From CBDUQP01 sp965369385 (GTDB lineage: Bacteria > Planctomycetota > Phycisphaerae > SM23-33): a DNA stretch of 36,966 bases. The notes beneath the pieces are model-generated. The model did no database searches and was not told the DNA's origin. It saw only the letters and a program-made list of their open reading frames with translations. Position 1 is the first letter of the stretch; every line of letters starts with the position of its first letter. The DNA lies in the NCBI GenBank assembly GCA_965369385.1, contig CBDUQP010000013.1, positions 1 to 36,966 of the forward strand. The letters are read 5' to 3'. Shown here piece after piece: positions 7,878 through 15,858 of this stretch. The position numbers and the translations under genes were made by a program.

Positions 7878-8229
7878 GTACTGCTTCTCCGTTTTCGACG
7901 AGTTCGAGCAACTCTTTGGCTGCAAGTTCTACGCACTGTACGCAGGGGAGAGTTTTGGCGGCGCGTATTTCCCTGCATTTGTCGGAGGACGCTGCGGCCA
8001 CAAAGATATCTCTCAGTTTTTGTGTCGCTTTGTCATTATTGACCAGCTCCATCGCTGCATGGAGCGCCCCGCATACTCCGTCAGGTGCTCTTCCGCCGCC
8101 CATGCGTTTGAATTGTTCAATGAGGCTATCGGGTATTTCGGCGATCTGTTGGAAGCCCTTTATTACCGCTTGTGCACAGTTAAGGCTGTCCTTGCCGTGA
8201 AAACTATCTACTGCTTGTTTTACTACCAT
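7861..8229 (-). CDS. C_GCAxxG_C_C family protein
   Basis: This small protein of 122 residues carries the spaced cysteine pattern of the C_GCAxxG_C_C family: NCAQAV near residue 18, then GGGRAPDGVCGALHAAME, a KCRE cysteine and CVQCVELA. The cysteines probably bind a metal or redox centre; members often act with electron-transfer proteins. I start it at ATG 8229 because AAGGA lies just upstream, whereas the longer frame to 8310 has no ribosome site and a proline/leucine-rich extension. It lies 85 bp downstream of the MnmE-like gene on the same strand. Its biochemical role is unknown. Confidence 0.8.
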   Translation of the reverse strand: MVVKQAVDSFHGKDSLNCAQAVIKGFQQIAEIPDSLIEQFKRMGGGRAPDGVCGALHAAMELVNNDKATQKLRDIFVAAASSDKCREIRAAKTLPCVQCVELAAKELLELVENGEAVLKLHQ

Positions 8230-8314
8230 CGTGTTGTCCTTACGTCTTAAAAATGATTGCGACAAAAGCGGGGGGGGCAGCAGCATATCCGACCTGATTG
8301 GCGAATGCAATCAG

Positions 8315-9430
8315 TCATGTTTCGGTCCGTAATATGGAGGCCAGGCAGTTGTCAGAAGTCGTGTGAGCCTGCGCATTTAGAGATTCGGCTGCCCGGGTTA
8401 GAAGGTCCTGCTGACGCTGGGTGAACGCCATGGGCCTGGCAGCGTCGAATGTGTCCAGCTCAAGGCGTTGCACGATCATTTTTCGAAGTTCGGCGATTCC
8501 CGATCTATTCTTGGCACTTATCGCCAGATCGCAGTTGTCTGCGGGCCTATGGCGGTCGAGTTGTGCCGATACCCGCAGCACATTCTTGTCGGCCAGCCAG
8601 TCGGGTGTATCTGTTTGTTCACCGGAGGTCACCAGCAGAACGATATCTGCCTGTCCAGCGCACTGAATCGCCCGGCCGACAGCCTGGGAGTCTACATGGC
8701 AGGGGGTGTCCCACAGTCCTGCGGTATCGGTGAGATATACGGGCACTCCATCCAGTATTGCCATTTCCCGCACCCAATCCCGCGTAGTGCCGGCCGCGTT
8801 GTGAACTATCGATACCTGGCGTTTGACCAATGCATTAGTGAGCGTACTCTTGCCTACGTTGGGTGGCCCGACGATTACTATTTCGGCTGGGTTTAGCAGG
8901 CGATTCACGCTTTTCAGGGCGCTGGCGGCGGCGAACAGTTGCTCTGCCGATGGCGAGGAGCTTGCCAGTTCGCTAAGTCCTGCGGACCATTGGTTCGTGA
9001 TTGCCGCGACTGCCTGATTGCTGCGGGCCAGTGGGAGTGCGGTAAGCATCTCTGCACCGATGGCAGGGTTGTTCCATTGCGGGTGGGACGGGGCGGTTAT
9101 TGCGGGCGAATCGGTTGCCAGTTGGGTTGGCCGGGCTCCGGCGGCGGCGAGCAGTTCCATGGTACGCCTGGCCACATAGGGCCCGCCGTGAATATTAATC
9201 TCTGCGTGCCGGTGGTCAACGGCGACAATGGCCTGGTCGATAATCGTATCGCCATCCACGATATTGCCCAGCTTCAGCCTGCCGGAGGCGGAATGTGCCA
9301 GCTTGCCTGTTGGGCGGAAGACGGTTTCGATGATTTGCTTTGCATCCGGTCCGATCAGGGCGATTACCGCGATCCCGCCACGAGCGGCAGGCGTTTGCAG
9401 AACTGCAATTGTTTCGTCGCGGGGTGTCAT
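8315..9430 (-). CDS. mnmE: Divergent MnmE/TrmE-like tRNA-modification GTPase
   Basis: The N-terminal 100 residues resemble the folate-binding domain of MnmE (DETIAVLQTPAARGGIAVIAL, INIHGGPYVARRTMELL). A G domain follows with G1 GPPNVGKST at 188-196, a GTTRDWV switch and DTAGLWD. MnmE with MnmG makes the 5-carboxymethylaminomethyl group at tRNA wobble uridines. This copy is short, 371 residues against about 450. It lacks the normal GEFTxRAFxNGKxDLxQAEA stretch after the N domain, and it ends at CLASILRTET without the conserved FCIGK tail whose cysteine is needed for catalysis. The GTPase itself looks intact. It follows coaX by 17 bp. It may be a genuine divergent lineage form or a paralogue with another role. 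Confidence 0.8.
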   Translation of the reverse strand: MTPRDETIAVLQTPAARGGIAVIALIGPDAKQIIETVFRPTGKLAHSASGRLKLGNIVDGDTIIDQAIVAVDHRHAEINIHGGPYVARRTMELLAAAGARPTQLATDSPAITAPSHPQWNNPAIGAEMLTALPLARSNQAVAAITNQWSAGLSELASSSPSAEQLFAAASALKSVNRLLNPAEIVIVGPPNVGKSTLTNALVKRQVSIVHNAAGTTRDWVREMAILDGVPVYLTDTAGLWDTPCHVDSQAVGRAIQCAGQADIVLLVTSGEQTDTPDWLADKNVLRVSAQLDRHRPADNCDLAISAKNRSGIAELRKMIVQRLELDTFDAARPMAFTQRQQDLLTRAAESLNAQAHTTSDNCLASILRTET

Positions 9431-9447
9431 GCAAGTGTCCTGTGTAT

Positions 9448-10248
9448 TCAGGAATCGGCAAGCATGCGGTAGTACGCGCTAGCGATTCCCAGCAGAACAA
9501 GGTCTTCGACGACGGCCTGCACCAGTTCGGAATCTCCCGTAACCGGGCAGACAAGGCTTGCGTCTCCGCCGGTGAGTATCACCAGAGGCCAAGAGCCGAG
9601 TTCGGCTGCGTAGTCTTCAGTAAGTTGCCGCAGCGTGCCTCTTGCACCGTAGACAAGTCCGCCGATGATGGACTGTTGGGTGTTCCTGCCGAACGCCCAT
9701 GTGGGGGACTCTGCCTGGACTTTGGGCAACTGGGCGGTATTGTCGTGCAGGGCCTTGGCGCCCATGGCGATGCCCGGAAGGATAGCGCCGCCACGAAATA
9801 CACCCTTTTCGTCGACACAGTCGATGGTGATAGCCGAACCGAAATCCGCAACAACGCACGCGGCGTTAAGAGTGTGCCAAGCGGCGGCTGCGGCGCACAG
9901 GCGATCCGTGCCGACTGCATTGGCATCTTCGACATCGGTTTCGATGGGCAGCGGAACGTCTTTGCCGACGACGAGTACATCTTCGCCAAGATGCTCGGTC
10001 ACTGCTGATTGGATGTTTTGGAGGGCGGTAGGGTTTACGCTGGAGGCAACAATCACCTTGGGTGCCGGTAGTTCGGCCCAGAGTTTCTTTATCGTCACAG
10101 CGATGGATTCATTGTCTTCGGCGGCGACGGTTTGCAGGCCATCCACTTCATCTTCGCAGATGCAGGCGAAGCGAATGTTCGTGTTGCCTATGTCGCAGGC
10201 GAGTATGTGGGGGATGCCTTCGAATTCCTGGTCTGCTGCAGAGATCAT
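9448..10248 (-). CDS. coaX: Type III pantothenate kinase
   Basis: This protein phosphorylates pantothenate in the first step of coenzyme A synthesis. Its 266 residues show the ASKHA-fold phosphate-binding motif CDIGNTNIRF (D19), the GTDRLCAAAAAWH helix, the ADFGSAITIDCVD strand near residue 135, the GGAILPG turn and the TGGDASLV motif. The length is normal. Its ATG overlaps the TGA of obg in an ATGA arrangement, so the two are translationally coupled, and mnmE follows after 17 bp. The N-terminal ten residues before the family start are poorly conserved. Confidence 0.9.
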   Translation of the reverse strand: MISAADQEFEGIPHILACDIGNTNIRFACICEDEVDGLQTVAAEDNESIAVTIKKLWAELPAPKVIVASSVNPTALQNIQSAVTEHLGEDVLVVGKDVPLPIETDVEDANAVGTDRLCAAAAAWHTLNAACVVADFGSAITIDCVDEKGVFRGGAILPGIAMGAKALHDNTAQLPKVQAESPTWAFGRNTQQSIIGGLVYGARGTLRQLTEDYAAELGSWPLVILTGGDASLVCPVTGDSELVQAVVEDLVLLGIASAYYRMLADS

Positions 10249-11240
10249 GTGTCGGGTTGTTCCTGAACTAGATTCCAGATGTGTTCGGTGAGAGCTTCCA
10301 GGCCCTTGCCGGTTACTGCACTGATTGCGAATGCCTTCTTTCCGACACTTTCCTCAAACTTGCGAACGGCATCTTCGCTGCCGGTCAGGTCGGTCTTGTT
10401 GAGCACGAGCACTTCGGGCTTCTCGGCCAGTTTGGGCGAGTATTCTTCCAACTCGTGTCGGATCGTCTTGTAGTTTTTCAGCGGATCGCCATCAAGCGGC
10501 ATGATATCCACCATATGCACAAGAATGCGGGTGCGTTCTATGTGGCGGAGGAATTCATCGCCAAGCCCTGCGCCATCGTGAGCACCTTCGATAATTCCGG
10601 GAATGTCGGCCATCACGAATCGTCTGAAGTTCGACATCTCCACTATGCCAAGGCACGGATGGAGTGTGGTGAAGGGATACGATGCTATTTTCGGTCTGGC
10701 TGCGGAGATTCTCGAGATGAGAGTGCTCTTGCCTGCGTTTGGCAGGCCCAAGAGCCCGGTGTCGGCAATCAGCTTCAGCTCCAGGCGTAATTTTCGTTCT
10801 CTTCCCGGGGTTCCCTGTTCGAACTCGCGCGGGGCCTGGTGGGTAGGTGTGGTGAAGTGGGTATTGCCTCTGCCCCCTTGGCCGCCTTCGGCTACGCAAA
10901 CCTTTTCGTCAGGCTCGGTCATGTCCCTGAGCAGTATCCCATTCTCGACATCATAGATGATCGTGCCGGCCGGGACGGGGACGATGATGTCTTTACCTCT
11001 TCGCCCGTGACGTTTCTTGCCAAGTCCAGGGCGTCCCTTTTCCCCACGCCAGTGATGGTGTCCGGCCAGATGGTGCAGGGTGTTATAGGAATCGTCTGCC
11101 TGGAGGTAAACGCTTCCCCCGTGCCCGCCATCACCTCCAGCAGGACCGCCCTTGGGGATATACTTCTCACGTCTCATGGCAGCGCAGCCGTCTCCGCCCT
11201 TGCCACCAATGACGAATATCTCTATCTCGTCGACGAACAT
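10245..11240 (-). CDS. obg: Obg/CgtA ribosome-assembly GTPase
   Basis: This 331-residue GTPase has the glycine-rich Obg domain (residues 1-157, FVIGGKGGDGCAAMRREKY, GGPAGGDGGHGGSVYL) and a G domain with G1 GLPNAGKST at about 165-173, switch YPFTTLHP, DIPGIIEGAHDGAGLG and NKTD. Obg helps late assembly of the large ribosomal subunit. It lacks the C-terminal OCT domain found in many Firmicutes. It lies downstream of rpmA, as in most bacteria, but a strong terminator stands between the two genes, so its level is probably set separately. coaX overlaps its stop codon. Confidence 0.96.
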   Translation of the reverse strand: MFVDEIEIFVIGGKGGDGCAAMRREKYIPKGGPAGGDGGHGGSVYLQADDSYNTLHHLAGHHHWRGEKGRPGLGKKRHGRRGKDIIVPVPAGTIIYDVENGILLRDMTEPDEKVCVAEGGQGGRGNTHFTTPTHQAPREFEQGTPGRERKLRLELKLIADTGLLGLPNAGKSTLISRISAARPKIASYPFTTLHPCLGIVEMSNFRRFVMADIPGIIEGAHDGAGLGDEFLRHIERTRILVHMVDIMPLDGDPLKNYKTIRHELEEYSPKLAEKPEVLVLNKTDLTGSEDAVRKFEESVGKKAFAISAVTGKGLEALTEHIWNLVQEQPDT

Positions 11241-11285
11241 AGTACTGCCTGCATTGCGGGGTGAACAACCAGTATGGTTGCGGGT

Positions 11286-11321
11286 TAAAAAACGGAGGAT
11301 GGCATTATGAAGGCCATCCTC
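11286..11321 (-). terminator. Intrinsic terminator between rpmA and obg
   Basis: On the minus strand GAGGATGGC and GCCATCCTC form a perfect 9-bp stem around a 9-nt loop, followed two bases later by six T residues. It lies after the rpmA stop and 46 bp before the obg start. It should end most rpmA transcripts and leave obg to read-through or to a promoter within the last few dozen bases. Confidence 0.85.
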
Positions 11322-11386
11322 ACGTGTATTCTCTCAGTTAACGAGGCAGAAGACCTGCCTGCGTTGCATTTTTCTACCAATGCGTG

Positions 11387-11620
11387 TCAGATCACGTCCA
11401 CGACACGTCCGCGGAAGGAGACCAGACCTTCGGTCATTGCGAAAAGTGTGTCGTCACTTCCACGCTTCACGTTCGTGCCAGCCTTGAAGGGGGTGCCGCA
11501 CTGACGGATAATGATGCCGCCTTCTTTGACCTTCTGGCCGCCGAAGACTTTGACGCCACGATATTGGGGATTGGAATCGCGTCCGTTCTTTACGGAACCT
11601 TGTCCCTTTTTATGTGCCAT
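11387..11620 (-). CDS. rpmA: 50S ribosomal protein L27
   Basis: The translation MAHKKGQGSVKNGRDSNPQYRGVKVFGG is a textbook L27 start, and the 77 residues include QCGTPFKAGTNVKRGSDDTLFA. L27 reaches the peptidyl-transferase centre of the large ribosomal subunit. The ATG at 11620 has AGGAG about 8 nt upstream; a longer frame to 11647 adds a non-conserved leader. rplU (L21), normally just upstream, is absent here. A terminator separates the gene from obg. Confidence 0.96.
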   Translation of the reverse strand: MAHKKGQGSVKNGRDSNPQYRGVKVFGGQKVKEGGIIIRQCGTPFKAGTNVKRGSDDTLFAMTEGLVSFRGRVVDVI

Positions 11621-11795
11621 ATCTTGATACTCCTGAGTATTAATCACCGCTTACAGTACGTGCGGTATATTGTCTAAACTGTTAGTACGAAACCATGCGG
11701 AACGGGGAATACTACGCCCTGAAGGATCATCTGTCAAGGTGTATTGGTGTGGATTGGACATGTTAGACGCATGTCAGGGGCTGGGCAGGCCGATG

Positions 11796-12482
11796 TTATC
11801 GCATTACCCAGCTGATGCCCTTTTTCGCCGCTCGCATTTTAGTTCTGGCGGCGGCTTCACCCTTGGTTTGCCAAGTGAGCTTGAGAGTCTTTGCCAGAAC
11901 CACATTGCTGAGCTTGACTGTTTTCTCTTGTCCGAAGGGGTCGATATCCGTAACGGTAATCGGCGTAGGGATTTGCATTTTTGCACTCTCTCCGCTGATC
12001 CCGGCGATGAATATATCGAATTCGTAGGAGTTTGGGTCAAAATCCGGCCAGATGGCAACGGCGTCGATAGCGTTATCACGTCCGTAGAGCAGTTTTCCGG
12101 ATACCTGCGTGCGGCGTTTGAGCAGGGGATTATTGTGCCTGACCTTGATTGCGTTGAATACCGAAGAAGATACGCCTTTTCCGGAAAGCATCAATTCTCC
12201 GGTATCGGTGTAGAGTGTGAATTCCGGGATAAAATCGTGGTCTATCGGCGTGCCCGACATGTCTGTGTCGAGGTTTGTGACCGTGTAAAGCATGTACCAA
12301 TAGATGCGAGGCGTGGTTTCGCCCGGCAGAAGCACCTCTATGGTCTGAGGGGCCTGGTAATCGAACTTCAGTTCCCATGAGAGCGGGATTTCAGCCGGTT
12401 TTGGGGCCGGTTTGGCATGGATTGAGGAAACTATGGCAACCGCGATCAGGGCTGCAAGCATAACCATGGAGAGTTTTTTCAT
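11796..12482 (-). CDS. Secreted protein of unknown function
   Basis: From ATG 12482 (GGAG upstream) the 228-residue product begins with a signal peptide: MKKLSMVMLAALIAVAIVSS followed by a likely cleavage after IHA. The mature part is beta-rich, with YWYMLYTVTNLDTD, DFIPEFTLYTDTGE, a C-terminal VVLAKTLKLTWQTKGEA segment and a basic tail ending at KKGISWVMR. It may be a periplasmic beta-sandwich protein. Similar TPRxYWYMLYTVTN proteins are, from memory, common in planctomycetes and have no known role. The longer in-frame extension to 12647 lacks a ribosome site. Confidence 0.7.
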   Translation of the reverse strand: MKKLSMVMLAALIAVAIVSSIHAKPAPKPAEIPLSWELKFDYQAPQTIEVLLPGETTPRIYWYMLYTVTNLDTDMSGTPIDHDFIPEFTLYTDTGELMLSGKGVSSSVFNAIKVRHNNPLLKRRTQVSGKLLYGRDNAIDAVAIWPDFDPNSYEFDIFIAGISGESAKMQIPTPITVTDIDPFGQEKTVKLSNVVLAKTLKLTWQTKGEAAARTKMRAAKKGISWVMR

Positions 12483-12961
12483 TGGTGGGACTCCGTCTGA
12501 CGGTTTGCCAGCGTGATCAATCAGGCGTATATACTCCAGAATAGTAAGACCTTGGGTGGCGAAAGTCAACGGAGGAAACAAGTCCCGTGCGCGCGAGATT
12601 CTTTTCTGGTACGAGATAAGTGTCATTTCATAAGGCATTAGCTTCATTTTGAAAACAGAACTGGCGAGCGGCCGATGGCGGCAAGAATCAGGCTGCAGAA
12701 AGGTCCTATATGCCGACTGGGCTTATCATGAACAGGTGAACAGGTGATTCGCCCCTGTGCTCGCTTTGCTCACGTGTGGCCAGGAGACCGCAGGTGAGTT
12801 ACCTATTTGAAATCCATCTCGCGGGTGATCACTCGGCTTGGTTGTTTCACCTGTTCACCTGTTCTGCTGCTCACCTGCTCTGCGTGGGGGTTGCCAGGTT
12901 CCCTCAAAGCGTGATAATGACATTGTTGAATTGAGACCGCAGAGACCAAAGGTATCCGAAC
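12483..12961. other. Repeat-rich intergenic stretch
   Basis: This gap lies between the divergent secreted-protein and acetyltransferase genes. It contains six copies of the heptamer CAGGTGA or TCACCTG between about 12733 and 12877, arranged as the inverted repeat annotated separately. No gene was recognised. The acetyltransferase start has only AAAGG as a ribosome site. Confidence 0.5.
12730..12864. repeat. 18-bp inverted repeat made of doubled octamers
   Basis: The left arm at 12730-12747 is GAACAGGT twice plus GA; the right arm at 12847-12864 is its exact reverse complement, TCACCTGT twice plus TC. The arms are 99 bp apart. Further single CAGGTGA or TCACCTG copies lie between and just after them (about 12791 and 12871). 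This could be a regulator-binding cluster or a small palindromic mobile remnant. Confidence 0.6.
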
Positions 12962-13885
12962 ATGTCACACAGTACCGTCATAGAAGAAGTTTCGCATGAA
13001 TACCGCATCAAGGCGCTATGTTCTCTTGCGGGCGGAACCGTTGCCGATTCGGTGGTTCTCTCACAGGCCAGAGCGATTCTTGCAGGGATGCAATCCCGCG
13101 ACGATACGGATGGATGCCTGTGGTGGGCTCGAAGAGAAGGACGCTGCCTGGGGGCCGCGATGACTATCGAGAAGGCGGGAAACGTGGGGATATTGTTCCA
13201 CAGCCCTCCCGATACGCCCGGCGTGGAAGTTGACGGGCTTGCCCGTGCGATAATCGCCGCTTCGGGCCAATGCCTGGACTCCGGAAACTCCCTTGTGCAA
13301 ACGCTCGCGGATCCGGATAACGCAAGTGTCCAGGAAGTACTTGCTCGCACCAACTTGGAATTAATGACGGAACTGATCTACTTGAATCTGCAATTGCCCG
13401 CCAAGATCAAGGGGGCAAAGACGGATGGCCTGTCATGGCGTCCATTCGACGATATGCCTGAACAGGAGCAACTGGCGTTGCTGGCCAGCACATATGAGCA
13501 GTCCCTGGATTGCCCTGAATTGCACGGTGTGAGGGATAGTCGGGACGTTTTGGAAGGGCACAGAAGTGCGGGTGTTTACCGTAGCGATGCATGGTGGTCA
13601 GTTGCCGTGGAAGGTGAGCCTGCCGGATGTATAATGGTTAATGATTCGGAATATTCAGGGATGGCCGACGTGGTTTACTTGGGTGTGACGATGGCCTACC
13701 GGCGCCGCGGAATCGCCAGGGCAATGTTGTCCAGAGCAGTCCAGCAGGCCCAATTGCGTGGGCGCAATGAGATTGCTCTCGCTGTTGATGCTAGAAATTC
13801 AATTGCAGCAAAACTTTATGAGGCGACAGGGTTCAAGGATGTTCAGCGGCGATTGGTCTACCTGGCTTTTGACAGGAAAGCGTAA
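12962..13885 (+). CDS. GNAT N-acetyltransferase, two-domain
   Basis: This 307-residue protein has a clear C-terminal GNAT fold: VVYLGVTMAYRRRGIARAML is the acetyl-CoA binding segment with RRRGIA as the pyrophosphate loop, then LAVDARNSIAAKLYEATGF. The N-terminal half (residues 1-150) also looks like a degenerate GNAT domain, as in tandem-GNAT proteins. The substrate is unknown. It stands alone on the plus strand, before the putative dnaA regulatory region. Confidence 0.85.
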   Translation: MSHSTVIEEVSHEYRIKALCSLAGGTVADSVVLSQARAILAGMQSRDDTDGCLWWARREGRCLGAAMTIEKAGNVGILFHSPPDTPGVEVDGLARAIIAASGQCLDSGNSLVQTLADPDNASVQEVLARTNLELMTELIYLNLQLPAKIKGAKTDGLSWRPFDDMPEQEQLALLASTYEQSLDCPELHGVRDSRDVLEGHRSAGVYRSDAWWSVAVEGEPAGCIMVNDSEYSGMADVVYLGVTMAYRRRGIARAMLSRAVQQAQLRGRNEIALAVDARNSIAAKLYEATGFKDVQRRLVYLAFDRKA

Positions 13886-14201
13886 ATCCACATTTTGACA
13901 GGTGGTTGTTGATAACTTGTTAGTTTAAGTTTTATTTGTGAGGTAAGACGCGCTGTGAGAAAGTGTTGGATATTGTGGATAAGTAACCGTTGGATTTGTG
14001 ATTGACCAATCTCCGGTTCAGACATAAATTCTACCTGTCGCTTCGTTTCTTATCGAGCTGTCGAAAAGAGATAAACGTGCTGTCGGGAGACTTAATGCAG
14101 TGCGACGCGGCGTGAGGGTGGCATAGTTGGGCGGCCAGAAGGGAAGGCCCAATCAGGTTGGAGTTGTTTCGGCGTTTTTAGTAACACGTAAGGAAGATAC
14201 C
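13886..14201 (+). promoter_or_regulatory. dnaA upstream region with DnaA boxes; oriC candidate
   Basis: A perfect DnaA box TGTGGATAA stands at 13974-13982 (reverse complement TTATCCACA). One-mismatch TGTTGATAA stands at 13907-13915, and a weaker AATCCACA-type match near 13885. An AT-rich run between 13914 and 13940 could unwind. This fits dnaA autoregulation and may be an origin, but the box number is low for a full oriC and dnaN is not adjacent. AAGGAAG at about 14190 is the dnaA ribosome site. Confidence 0.5.
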
Positions 14202-15620
14202 ATGGCTTCAGGTGCGGAATCTCTGCGCGCAGACGATGCGATGCGTTCCATATATGAGTCATTACATGAACGAGTGGGCACTCAAAAGTACAACGCATGG
14301 TTCAAACATGGAACCAGGCTTTCGCTGGAGGATGAGCATGTCAGCGTAGCAGTGCCTAACCCGTTTGTTGCCAACTGGATCGAGAGTCATTATCGCTCCG
14401 ATATCGCTGAGGTGGTCGAGGCACATACAGGCCTCAAGCGGCGGGTTTCGGTGACTATAGACCCCGAGCTGGTAATGAACATACGCAAACGCGACCTGGA
14501 CAGCCAGGCCGATATCGTTCAGAAGACTTGTCAGGGTAGGGCCCGTTTTCGCGATCCTGCTCCCTCACAAATATTGAGATATGACCTCAAAGACTTCGTC
14601 GTTGGTGAAAGTAACAAGCTGGCATACTCTGCTGCGTTGGCGATGGCCGGTGAGGCGAAACCTGCGTTCAATCCCCTGTTCATTCATGGCGTATGTGGCG
14701 TCGGCAAGACGCACATCCTGCAAGGCGTTTGCAGCCAAGTGTCGCGGATGAGACGAAAGGGACGCCCGTTTACCTGGAAGTATGTCACAGGCGAGCAGTT
14801 CACCAACGAGTTCATCCAGTCCCTACGCGGCAAGAAGGTTGCCGAGTTTCGACAACGTTATCGTCAGCTTGATGTGCTGGCAATTGACGATGTGCACTTC
14901 CTGGCCGCCAAGAAGGCTACGCAGGATGAGTTCCTTCACACGTTCAACGCTATCGAATCCGCTGGCAACAGGGTGGTAATGGCGTCTGATGCCCATCCGC
15001 GTCTGGTTGGCGACCTTAACGAACAGCTCAGAAGTCGCTTCATGTCCGGAATGGTAGTGAAAGTGGACGCTCCGGACCCCGTTACACGCCTGTCGATAGT
15101 TACACGCAGAGCCCGGATACTGAAGCTGAAGGTATCGAAGCAGGTGCTTGAGTATATCGCATCGCACATCCAGGGATCGGTCAGGGAGGCTGAAGGAACA
15201 CTGATAAAGCTGGCGGCATTATCCGCTTTGGATAATACGGAAGTCACGCTGGAGATGGCACGCAGTGTTCTTGCCGATCACCTTGTGCGAACCGATAGCG
15301 TGCTCACGCTCGGCTCGATCGAATCGGTAGTGTCTGCTTTCTTTGGCATCACGCCGCCTGATATTCACTCCTCAAGACGCACCAAAACGGTCTCCGTCGC
15401 ACGAATGGTAACGATCTTCCTTGCCCGCAGGCATACCCAGATGAGCTACCCGGAAATCGCACGTGCGATCGGCAAGAACCACTCGTCGGCAGTTCTCGCC
15501 GTACAGAGAATGGACAAGATTCTCGCGGGGAATGCCGACCTGACTTGGAATAGCCCAATGGGATCGAAATCAATAAACGCGGCTGAGCTGTTGGATATGC
15601 TCAGCGGCGAATTCCTGTAA
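14202..15620 (+). CDS. dnaA: Chromosomal replication initiator DnaA
   Basis: The ATG at 14202 follows AAGGAAG and gives 472 residues; the longer frame from 14127 is not supported. Domain I is at about 1-85 (YNAWFKHGTRLSL). Domain III carries Walker A GVCGVGKT at 163-170 and Walker B IDDVHF at 228-233. Domain IV ends with a helix-turn-helix, ARMVTIFLARRHTQMSYPEI then ARAIGKNHSSAVLA, a variant of the DnaA signature in which the usual RDHTTV is KNHSSA. DnaA binds DnaA boxes and opens the origin. dnaN and recF do not follow; a hairpin and a pilus ATPase do. Confidence 0.96.
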   Translation: MASGAESLRADDAMRSIYESLHERVGTQKYNAWFKHGTRLSLEDEHVSVAVPNPFVANWIESHYRSDIAEVVEAHTGLKRRVSVTIDPELVMNIRKRDLDSQADIVQKTCQGRARFRDPAPSQILRYDLKDFVVGESNKLAYSAALAMAGEAKPAFNPLFIHGVCGVGKTHILQGVCSQVSRMRRKGRPFTWKYVTGEQFTNEFIQSLRGKKVAEFRQRYRQLDVLAIDDVHFLAAKKATQDEFLHTFNAIESAGNRVVMASDAHPRLVGDLNEQLRSRFMSGMVVKVDAPDPVTRLSIVTRRARILKLKVSKQVLEYIASHIQGSVREAEGTLIKLAALSALDNTEVTLEMARSVLADHLVRTDSVLTLGSIESVVSAFFGITPPDIHSSRRTKTVSVARMVTIFLARRHTQMSYPEIARAIGKNHSSAVLAVQRMDKILAGNADLTWNSPMGSKSINAAELLDMLSGEFL

Positions 15621-15646
15621 TCCCGGCAGATATTCGAATAACTGAG

Positions 15647-15694
15647 GCCCTTTGGCGACCATGCGGATGAATGATCCGCGGGTCGCCAAGGGGC
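15647..15694. terminator. Long hairpin after dnaA
   Basis: GCCCTTTGGCGACC pairs with GGTCGCCAAGGGGC (14 bp, one G-U), and an inner hairpin GCGGAT/ATCCGC caps it. It starts 26 bp after the dnaA stop. There is no long T-tract, so it is a weak terminator by the standard model and may act in mRNA stability or as a REP-like element. Confidence 0.55.
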
Positions 15695-15759
15695 TCTGTT
15701 CTGCGCAGCCGGCCATATGTGCGCTTGGCTGGCTTCTTCCTTCGCCAGGCGTGAGCGTG

Positions 15760-15765
15760 TATAAT
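15760..15765 (+). promoter_or_regulatory. Candidate -10 element for pilT
   Basis: A perfect TATAAT lies just before the octamer repeats. No good -35 stands 17 bp upstream, so the promoter call rests on the -10 and its position. Confidence 0.35.
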
Positions 15766-15770
15766 CATTT

Positions 15771-15802
15771 TTGCAATCTTGCAATCTTGCAATCTTGCAA
15801 TG
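15771..15802 (+). repeat. Four tandem octamers in the pilT leader
   Basis: TTGCAATC occurs three times head to tail and a fourth copy ends in G. The tract starts 5 bp after the TATAAT at 15760 and ends 56 bp before the pilT ATG, in the likely 5' untranslated region or at the transcript start. An eight-base unit is not a multiple of three; slippage here would change promoter or leader spacing but no protein. Confidence 0.8.
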
Positions 15803-15858
15803 TAGCAAATGCTTATGCACTGGTGCACCAGCCGGAAAATATGTAGGGAGAACCGCCG

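Noticed and set aside
8229..8340. A frameshift at the end of the MnmE-like gene that would restore the CIGK tail
   Set aside because: The other two frames after the helical end were read by eye and no CIGK-like sequence was found.
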